Shown piece after piece: positions 1 to 7,779 of a stretch of DNA of 7,779 bases. The DNA is taken from assembly GCA_035507915.1 (NCBI GenBank), contig DATJNS010000185.1:1-7779 (forward strand), read 5' to 3'. The notes below the pieces were generated by a model. The model saw only the letters and a program-made list of their open reading frames with translations. It ran no database searches and was not told the DNA's origin. Positions within the stretch are counted from its first letter, which is position 1; each line of letters begins with the position of its first letter. The DNA comes from JACQAI01 sp035507915. GTDB lineage: Bacteria > Pseudomonadota > Alphaproteobacteria > Elsterales > Elsteraceae. Made by a program: the position numbers and the translations under genes.

Positions 1-218
1 CGTGCGCGACGTGGCTCGTGGTCGCCGCGCTGGCGCGCTATTCGTCGCTCGCCGGCCTGATCGCGCTGATCGCCGCGCCTGCCTACGCGTATTTCCTCGC
101 CGATCCGCAGCGGGTCCAGCTCGGCCTGTTGCTGGCGATCCTTGTCGTCTTGCGCCATCATGGCAACATCCGGCGCCTGGTGACCGGGCGCGAACCGAAG
201 ATCGGCCGACACGCCTGA
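1..218 (+). CDS. plsY: PlsY C-terminal part: acyl-phosphate glycerol-3-phosphate acyltransferase (5' truncated by window edge)
   Basis: Only the last 71 residues are present, read in the frame whose first full codon is at base 3, ending at TGA 216-218. PlsY is an inner-membrane enzyme that moves an acyl group from acyl-phosphate to glycerol-3-phosphate, making lysophosphatidate, the first committed step of phospholipid synthesis in most bacteria. What is seen: a hydrophobic stretch ending in a short AYAYF segment, a short polar loop (DPQRVQ), a final membrane segment (LGLLLAILVVL), then the family's characteristic cytoplasmic end RHHGNIRRLVTGREPKIG. That tail matches the conserved RHxxNIxRLxxGxEPKI ending of PlsY, and the frame stops right after it, so the 3' end looks intact. 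The N-terminal catalytic motifs lie outside the window and cannot be judged. The next gene follows after 46 bases on the same strand, so cotranscription is likely. Confidence 0.9.
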   Translation, partial: CATWLVVAALARYSSLAGLIALIAAPAYAYFLADPQRVQLGLLLAILVVLRHHGNIRRLVTGREPKIGRHA

Positions 219-264
219 GCTGCTCGCGGCTCACTCCGGGGCGGGGCCGCCACAGCGAGGCACG

Positions 265-2145
265 ATGGCAGGCCCGGACCGACGCGGCCTCTTCAAGCGG
301 CTGGCCGAGGCGCTGTTCGACGACGTGCTGCATCGGACGCCCGCCGCGCCGGACTCGGTACCCGAACCGGCGCCGCCACGGAGCGACAAGCGCCGCGAAA
401 TCGCCCACGCGGCGTTCCAAGGCCGCATCGCCGAGCTCCTGGAGCAGGGGCATCTCGCGGTCGCCGGCAAGCTGCAGTTCGTCGATCTCGAGGCCATCAA
501 GGCCGAGCTCGGCGAGCGCTGGCAGGTGATCGCCGACAAGGTGCGCGAGGTCACCCAGCGCACGATCGAGCGCCGCTTGGCGCCGGGCGACGCCTACGTC
601 GCCTTCGACGACGACAGCTACCTGCTGCTGTTCGCCAACCTCAACGAGGCGCAGGCGCGCATCAAGGCGACGGCGATCGCGATGGAGATCCGCCAGCGCA
701 TGACCGGCGACTTCAACCTGGTCGAGCGCTACTGGGTGCGCACCTTCATCGCGGACCTGGCGAACGCCGCGAACGATCGGCCGGTCAGCGATGCGTCGTC
801 CGCGCTCGCGGCGCTCAGCGCGCGGCTGTCGGCGACACAAGAGCTGACGACGGCGCGAGCCGTATCGTCCGAGGTGCCGTCGTGGGACCAGCCGGCGCGC
901 GCGGTGACGGCGCCGCAAGGCTGGACGCCGGACCAGACCGCGGCGGCGCAGGCGCGCTTCGAGAGCCGCGTCGGCGAGGTCGCGCGGCGACTCGGCCGCG
1001 GCGCGACCGGCAAGCTGCAGCTCCTGCAGCTCGACAACCTCCACGCCGAGTTCGGCGAGCGCTGGGACGCGATCGCCGATCGGGTGCGCACGATCACCGA
1101 GCAGGTTCTCCGGACCTGGCTCGCGCCGATCGACGTGTTCGCGCCGCTCGACGACCACGCCTACCTGATCCTGTTCGCCGACCTCGTCGAGGACGAAGCG
1201 CGCCTCAAGGTCGCGGCGATCGCGCGCGAGATCCGCGACCGACTGCTCGGCGCGCTCGGCCCGTTGCCGGAGCCGACCGTCGAGGCGTTCGTCGCGCCCG
1301 TCTCGGCGGTCGTACGCTCGAGGATCGAGTCGCCGACGATGGAAACCATCAATCGCGCCCTCGCCGAGGCCGACGACGTCGCGCCGGCGCGCGACACCGC
1401 GGCGCAGGCCGAGCTGCGCCCCCGTCTGGGCGAGGTCAGCGTGACCTACCGGCCGACGCTCTACACTCGGAGCCGGATGGTATCGGTGTTCGGCGCCCAG
1501 GCGATGCGGCTCGCCGCCAGCGGCACGATCTTGCGCGGGGTCGCCGCCTACCCGACCAACGATCCGCCGGTCGCCTTCGAGATCGACCGTGCCGTGCTGC
1601 AGCGCGCACTCAAGGACGGCCGCCGCCTGGTGCGGCGCTCCGAGCGCGCGCTCGTCACCGTGCCGCTGCGGCTGCAGTCGCTGATCGACCACAGCGCCGG
1701 ACAGCTCGTCGATCTGTGCCGCGGCCAGCGGCCGGCCGTGCGGCGCCTGATCGTGATCGAGATCGCCGGCCTGTTGGCCGATGCGCCGACCGCGCGGCTC
1801 GGCGAGGCAATCGAGGCGGTGCGGCCGTTCTGCCGCGCGCTCACGATCAGCGTGCCGCCGCCGTTCACCGAGTTCGAGCGCGCTGCGCGGCTCGGCGTGA
1901 CGTCGATCGGCATCGAGCTCGGGTCGAGCGAGGCGCCGATGCCGTCCCTGACCGCGCGCCTCGCGGGCTTCGCCGAGAGCGCGCACGCGCAAGGCCTGAC
2001 CGCGCATCTGCACGGCATTGCCGACCCAATGCTGCTGGAGGCCGCGCACGCGGCCGGCTTCGACTATCTGAACGGCCCAGCGATCGCCGCCGAGGTCGTA
2101 CGCCCGGTCGCCATGTACGAACGGGCCGCGCCGAGCGACACATGA
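265..2145 (+). CDS. Putative tandem degenerate GGDEF-like / degenerate EAL-like protein, function unknown
   Basis: This is a 626-residue protein without signal peptide or membrane segments, so probably cytoplasmic. The ATG at 265 follows a GAGG (257-260). I do not recognise it as a named family. A basic N-terminal helix (about 5-25) leads to two similar modules, residues 47-168 and 228-349, joined by an Ala/Thr-rich linker. Each resembles a GGDEF cyclase core: a DLExIKxELGERW-type stretch where GGDEF proteins have DLDxFKxxNDxxGH, then DDDSYLLLF (115-123) or DDHAYLILF (296-304) where they have GGDEFxxLL. The RxxD inhibitory site is absent. Residues about 384-620 resemble an EAL domain: TYRPTLYTR for the YQPIxxL strand, GAQAMR (410-415) for GxEALxR, LIVIEI (495-500) for LxLEITE, HGIADPMLLEAAHAAGFDYLNG (583-604, here split by family landmarks) for AEGVET...QG. 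The key Glu and the DDFG acids are missing. Catalysis of either reaction is therefore unlikely; a ligand-binding or scaffold role is inference. Its stop overlaps dprA. Confidence 0.75.
   Translation: MAGPDRRGLFKRLAEALFDDVLHRTPAAPDSVPEPAPPRSDKRREIAHAAFQGRIAELLEQGHLAVAGKLQFVDLEAIKAELGERWQVIADKVREVTQRTIERRLAPGDAYVAFDDDSYLLLFANLNEAQARIKATAIAMEIRQRMTGDFNLVERYWVRTFIADLANAANDRPVSDASSALAALSARLSATQELTTARAVSSEVPSWDQPARAVTAPQGWTPDQTAAAQARFESRVGEVARRLGRGATGKLQLLQLDNLHAEFGERWDAIADRVRTITEQVLRTWLAPIDVFAPLDDHAYLILFADLVEDEARLKVAAIAREIRDRLLGALGPLPEPTVEAFVAPVSAVVRSRIESPTMETINRALAEADDVAPARDTAAQAELRPRLGEVSVTYRPTLYTRSRMVSVFGAQAMRLAASGTILRGVAAYPTNDPPVAFEIDRAVLQRALKDGRRLVRRSERALVTVPLRLQSLIDHSAGQLVDLCRGQRPAVRRLIVIEIAGLLADAPTARLGEAIEAVRPFCRALTISVPPPFTEFERAARLGVTSIGIELGSSEAPMPSLTARLAGFAESAHAQGLTAHLHGIADPMLLEAAHAAGFDYLNGPAIAAEVVRPVAMYERAAPSDT
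403..768 (+). repeat. Internal protein repeat, copy 1 (degenerate GGDEF-like module)
   Basis: Encodes residues 47-168 of the 626-residue protein. It aligns without gaps to residues 228-349, offset 181 residues. In the core (68-148 against 249-329) I count about 41 identities in 81 positions by eye. Shared landmarks are GKLQ, GERW, IAD.VR, LAP, DD..YL.LFA.L and AIA.EIR. The signature position reads FDDDSYL rather than GG(D/E)EF. Confidence 0.8.
946..1311 (+). repeat. Internal protein repeat, copy 2 (degenerate GGDEF-like module)
   Basis: Encodes residues 228-349, the second copy of the module at residues 47-168. The signature position reads LDDHAYL. The end VEAFVAP (339-345) pairs with VRTFIAD (158-164) of copy 1, so the ungapped match runs beyond the core. 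The copies are diverged at DNA level, which points to an old duplication rather than recent slippage. Confidence 0.8.
1414..2124 (+). other. Degenerate EAL-like domain (part of the 265-2145 protein)
   Basis: Residues about 384-620. The order of strands and helices follows an EAL phosphodiesterase barrel: a YxP strand at 395-397, QAM-R (412-415) at the EAL-x-R position, LIVIEI (495-500), a GVTSIGIEL strand (544-552) where EAL has the KID/KLD strand, a helix ending AHAQGLTAHLHGIAD (573-587), and GFDYLNG (598-604) for the QG motif. The catalytic or metal residues expected at EAL, DDFG, KxD and AEGVE are all replaced, so cyclic-di-GMP hydrolysis is not expected. This is assigned by pattern recognition only. 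Confidence 0.6.
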
Positions 2146-3287
2146 GCGCCGACGCGCCGTCCGCCGCAGAGACGGTCGCGTGGCTGCGCCTGGCGCGCAG
2201 CGAGCACATCGGTCCGGTCACCTTCCACCAGCTGATCCGCCGGTTCGGCTCGGCGGCGGCGGCGCTCGATGCGCTGCCCGAGCTCGCGCGGCGCGGCGGC
2301 CGCAAGGCGCCGCTGCGCCTCGTGACGCGTGCCCAGGCCGAGGACGAGCTCGCCGCGCACGCGCGGCTGGGCGCGCGCCTGGTCGCCTGGTGCGAGCCCG
2401 ACTATCCGGCCCGCCTCGCCGCGCTCGAGGACGCGCCGCCCGTCGTGACGGTGCTGGGCGATCCGGCGCGGCTCGCCCGCCCGTCGGTCGCGGTGGTCGG
2501 CGCGCGCAACGCCTCGGTCAACGGCCGGCGCTTCGCCGAGACGCTGGCGCACGGGCTCGGGGCGGCCGGCCTCACCGTCGTGTCGGGCCTGGCGCGCGGC
2601 ATCGACGCGGCGGCGCACCAGGGTGCGCTCGCGACCGGCACCGTAGCGGTGGTCGCCGGCGGCGCCGACGTCGCCTATCCGCGCGAGAACGAGCGCCTGC
2701 AGGCCGAGATCGCGGCGCACGGGGCGCTGGTCGCCGAGTCGCCGCTCGGCACCGAGCCCTACGCCCGCCACTTCCCGCGCCGCAACCGCATCATCTCGGG
2801 CCTGTCGCTCGGCGTCGTGGTGGTCGAGGCGGCGCTCAAATCGGGCTCGCTGATCACCGCGCGCTATGCCGCCGACCAGGGCCGCGAAGTGTTCGCGGTA
2901 CCGGGCTCGCCCCTCGATCCGCGGTGTCGTGGTACCAACGGTCTGCTGCGCGACGGCGCCCATCTGGTCGAGACCGCGGACGACGTGACCGGGGTCCTAG
3001 CTGGGCTTCACGACCCGCAACCGCGCTTTCACTCGGGTGTGGCCGACGCGACGCGAGTGGCGGTGAAACCCGCAGAAAGCCTGGGTCCGGACGGCGCCGA
3101 CGACCTCGCGGCAGCCCGCGCCGCGGTGCTCGAGATGCTCGATCCGCACCCGGTGCCGGTTGACGAACTGGTACGGCGATGTCAATTGTCACCCGCCGTC
3201 TTGACGACCGCGCTGCTCGAACTCGAATTGGCTGGACGGGTGCTGCGCCATCCCGGTAACCGTGTGGCGCTCGCCGTGGATGGGTAA
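2142..3287 (+). CDS. dprA: DNA processing protein DprA (Smf), RecA loader
   Basis: A 381-residue cytoplasmic protein, a normal length for DprA. DprA binds incoming single-stranded DNA and loads RecA during natural transformation; it is also common in bacteria not known to be transformable. An N-terminal helical SAM/HhH-like segment covers about 10-50 (RLARSEHIGPVTFHQL). The Rossmann-like DprA core spans about 90-285: VAVVGARNAS (116-125), SGLARGIDAAAH (148-159), ES..GTEP (199-206), FPRRNRIISGLS (211-222), EAALKSGSLITA (229-240), and VPGSP (253-257) followed by RGTNGLLRDGA (263-273). The last ~60 residues (AAVLEMLD...VDELVRRCQLS...LLELELAGRV) form the winged-helix domain typical of this family. 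The ATG at 2142 shares ATGA with the upstream stop and no strong ribosome site precedes it, so translational coupling is likely. The final ~95 codons use many more A/T-ending codons than the rest. The stop is TAA 3285-3287. Confidence 0.96.
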   Translation: MSADAPSAAETVAWLRLARSEHIGPVTFHQLIRRFGSAAAALDALPELARRGGRKAPLRLVTRAQAEDELAAHARLGARLVAWCEPDYPARLAALEDAPPVVTVLGDPARLARPSVAVVGARNASVNGRRFAETLAHGLGAAGLTVVSGLARGIDAAAHQGALATGTVAVVAGGADVAYPRENERLQAEIAAHGALVAESPLGTEPYARHFPRRNRIISGLSLGVVVVEAALKSGSLITARYAADQGREVFAVPGSPLDPRCRGTNGLLRDGAHLVETADDVTGVLAGLHDPQPRFHSGVADATRVAVKPAESLGPDGADDLAAARAAVLEMLDPHPVPVDELVRRCQLSPAVLTTALLELELAGRVLRHPGNRVALAVDG

Positions 3288-3338
3288 TCGCCCCCATTCA
3301 AGACAAATTGTTGGAAACTGGGACTGGGACGCGTTGAC
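3288..3338 (+). promoter_or_regulatory. dprA-topA spacer: topA ribosome site and possible local control region
   Basis: This is the longest non-coding gap in the window (51 bases) and clearly richer in A/T than its surroundings. GGGAC at 3326-3330 sits 8 bases before the topA ATG and is the best ribosome-binding candidate. An ACAA-a-TTGT inverted repeat lies at 3303-3311, and ACTGGG is repeated directly at 3317-3328. No convincing -35/-10 pair falls inside the gap. A weak pair lies upstream within dprA: TTGACG at 3201-3206 and TCGAAT at 3223-3228, spaced by 16 bases. A separate topA promoter around here is plausible but not shown. Confidence 0.3.
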
Positions 3339-6009
<2,671 letters not shown>

Positions 6010-6017
<8 letters not shown>

Positions 6018-7779
6018 GCGGTCGCGCGCGCCTGGCCACGCCGGACGCGACCGCGCCTCGACGACGACACCGAAGGGCGCCGCCCGGGCACGCAAAGGCG
6101 CGCGCCCCCGGGGCAAGACCCGCGCGCTGGCCGAGGTCGTCGTGCTCGACGTGATCGGCACCGACCTCGACGGCGAGGTGCTCGCCAAGCCGGCCGCCTG
6201 GGATCCCGCGGAGCCGCCGCCGACCATCTATCTGGCTCCGGGACGCGCCGGCGCGCCGGCGGTCGGCGTGGGCGAGCGCGTACTGGCGCGTCTCAAGCGC
6301 AGCGGTCCCGACGAGTACGCCGCGACGCCGATCCGCACCCTGCCGCGCACCGCCGAACGGCTGGTCGGCGTGTTCGAGCGACGCGGCGACAGCGGTCGGA
6401 TCCGGCCGACCGACCGGCGCCAGCGCGAGGAGCTCACCGTGGCGCACGGCGACCAGGGCGAAGCACGCCACGGCGACCTCGTGATCGCGGAGGTCATCCC
6501 GACCGGTCGGCTCGGGCTGCGCCAGGCGCGCGTGATCGAGCGCCTCGGTGTGCTCGGCGAGCCGCGCTCGATCAGCCTGATCGCGATCCACGGCCACGAC
6601 ATCCCGACCGAGTTCGATCCCGCCGCGCTCGCGCTCGCCATCGCCGCCAAGCCGGTCGCGCTCGACAGCCGCACCGATTTGCGCACAGTCGCGCTGGTCA
6701 CGATCGACGGCGCCGACGCGCGCGACTTCGACGACGCGGTGTTCGCCGAGCCCGACGGCGACCCGGCCAATCGCGACGGCTGGCATCTGATCGTCGCGAT
6801 CGCCGACGTCGCCCACTATGTGCGCCCGGGCGACGCGCTCGACCAGGCGGCGCACCAGCGCGGCAACTCGGTCTACTTCCCCGATCGCGTCGTGCCGATG
6901 CTGCCCGAGCAGCTGTCCAACGACCTGTGCTCCCTCCGACCGCACCAGGATCGCGCGTGCCTGGCGGTGCACATGTGGATCGACGCCAACGGCAACAAGC
7001 TCAGCCATCGCTTCGTGCGCGGGCTGATGCGCTCGGCCGCGCGGTTGACCTACGAGCAGGCGCAGCGCATGCACGACGGCACGCCGATGCCGGACGCGCC
7101 CGACGCGCCGCCGCCGATGGCGCGCGTGATCGAGCCGCTCTACGGCGCGTTCGGCGCGCTGGCGCGCGCCCGCGAGGCGCGCGGCACGCTCGATCTCGAT
7201 CTGCCCGAGCGCCAGGTCATCGTCGACGCCGCCGGCGCGGTCACCGCCATCGTGCCGCGGCCGCGCCTCGACAGCCACCGGCTGATCGAGGAGTTCATGA
7301 TCCTCGCCAACGTGTGCGCCGCCGAGACGCTCGAGGCCGCCGGCCAGCCCTGCATGTACCGCATCCACGACGCGCCGAGCGCCGAGAAGCTCGAGGCGCT
7401 GCGCGGCTTCCTCGACGGGCTGCACATCCACCTGCCCAAGGGCGGCGACATCAAGCCGCGCAACCTGATGGCGGTGCTGAAGCGCGTCGCCGACGCGCCG
7501 CACAAGACCCTGGTCAACGAGGTGATGCTGCGCAGCCAGGCGCAGGCCGCCTACAGCCCGCACAACATCGGCCATTTCGGGCTGGCGCTGCGCCGCTATG
7601 CGCACTTCACCTCGCCGATCCGCCGCTATGCCGATCTTCTGGTGCATCGCGGGCTCATCAAGGCGCTCGGCGTCGGGCCCGACGGCTTGCCCGCCGGATC
7701 GACGGCGGCGGCGTTCGAGGCGATCGGCGACCACATCTCGGCGACCGAGCGGCGCGCCGCGCAGGCCGAGCGCGAGGTC
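6010..7779 (+). CDS. rnr: Ribonuclease R (3'-5' exoribonuclease), 3' truncated by window edge
   Basis: 590 residues are present and the frame is open to the right edge. RNase R degrades structured RNA processively in the 3'-5' direction, in mRNA decay and rRNA/tRNA quality control. A cold-shock/OB-like segment lies at about 118-163 (RLVGVFERRGDSGRI..., HGDLVIAEV). The RNB catalytic domain follows, with TIDGADARDFDDAV (231-244) supplying the metal-binding aspartates D233, D239, D241, D242, the equivalents of E. coli D272, D278, D280, D281. Further signatures are AIADVAHYV (264-272), GNSVYFPDRVVPMLP (285-299), RLIEEFMILAN (424-434) and HFTSPIRRYADLLVHR (532-546), which form the active centre. 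The S1 domain would lie beyond the window. GTG at 6010 is the only reasonable start before the OB region; it overlaps topA by 8 bases. The first ~40 residues are basic, Arg/Ala/Thr-rich and probably unstructured. The usual N-terminal helix-turn-helix is not seen, and the exact start is less certain than the identity. Confidence 0.93.

Noticed and set aside
882..2141. Upstream extension of the dprA frame through the preceding gene
   Set aside because: The dprA frame happens to be open back to base 882, but that part reads as Arg/Ala-rich noise. The recognisable DprA N-terminus begins just after the ATG at 2142.
3278..3299. Hairpin at the dprA stop (7-pair stem with one G-T wobble, 8-base loop) as a terminator
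   Set aside because: No T-run follows, and the stem is short for this GC content. There is no support for intrinsic termination.
3317..3328. ACTGGG direct repeat upstream of topA
   Set aside because: Only two 6-base units, too short to support a repeat element or a binding-site claim on its own.

Overview
The window is a very GC-rich, gene-dense stretch with every gene on the + strand. It reads as chromosomal core DNA of an alphaproteobacterium, plausibly a Rhodospirillales-like lineage. This rests on the extreme G/C third-position bias, the gene order plsY - (extra gene) - dprA - topA - rnr, and the alphaproteobacterial style of TopA (one zinc motif followed by C-terminal basic repeats). 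The lineage is an inference from gene order and protein style, not from a marker gene.

Layout: bases 1-218 hold the 3' end of plsY (acyl-phosphate:glycerol-3-phosphate acyltransferase, phospholipid synthesis). After 46 bases comes a 626-residue soluble protein (265-2145). I read it as two tandem degenerate GGDEF-like modules followed by a degenerate EAL-like module, with the catalytic signatures of both families lost. Its stop overlaps the start of dprA (ATGA), so the two are probably translationally coupled. dprA (2142-3287) encodes the ssDNA-binding RecA loader. A 51-base gap leads to topA (3339-6017), DNA topoisomerase I. The rnr gene (RNase R) most likely starts at a GTG at 6010, overlapping the end of topA by 8 bases, and runs off the right edge still in its catalytic domain.

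How it fits together: plsY, dprA, topA and rnr form a familiar neighbourhood in Alphaproteobacteria, probably one or two transcription units. The products share no pathway: membrane lipid synthesis, recombination/transformation, supercoil relaxation and RNA decay. The unusual member is the pseudo-GGDEF/GGDEF/EAL protein wedged between plsY and dprA. If the fold reading is right, it would be a non-enzymatic c-di-GMP-type binding or scaffold protein in a housekeeping operon.

Other points for a second look are an RNase R apparently without its N-terminal helix-turn-helix domain, and an abrupt relaxation of codon bias over the last ~95 codons of dprA just before topA. I see no mobile elements, tRNA/rRNA genes, CRISPR arrays or convincing terminators. 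No non-coding stretch exceeds 51 bases.
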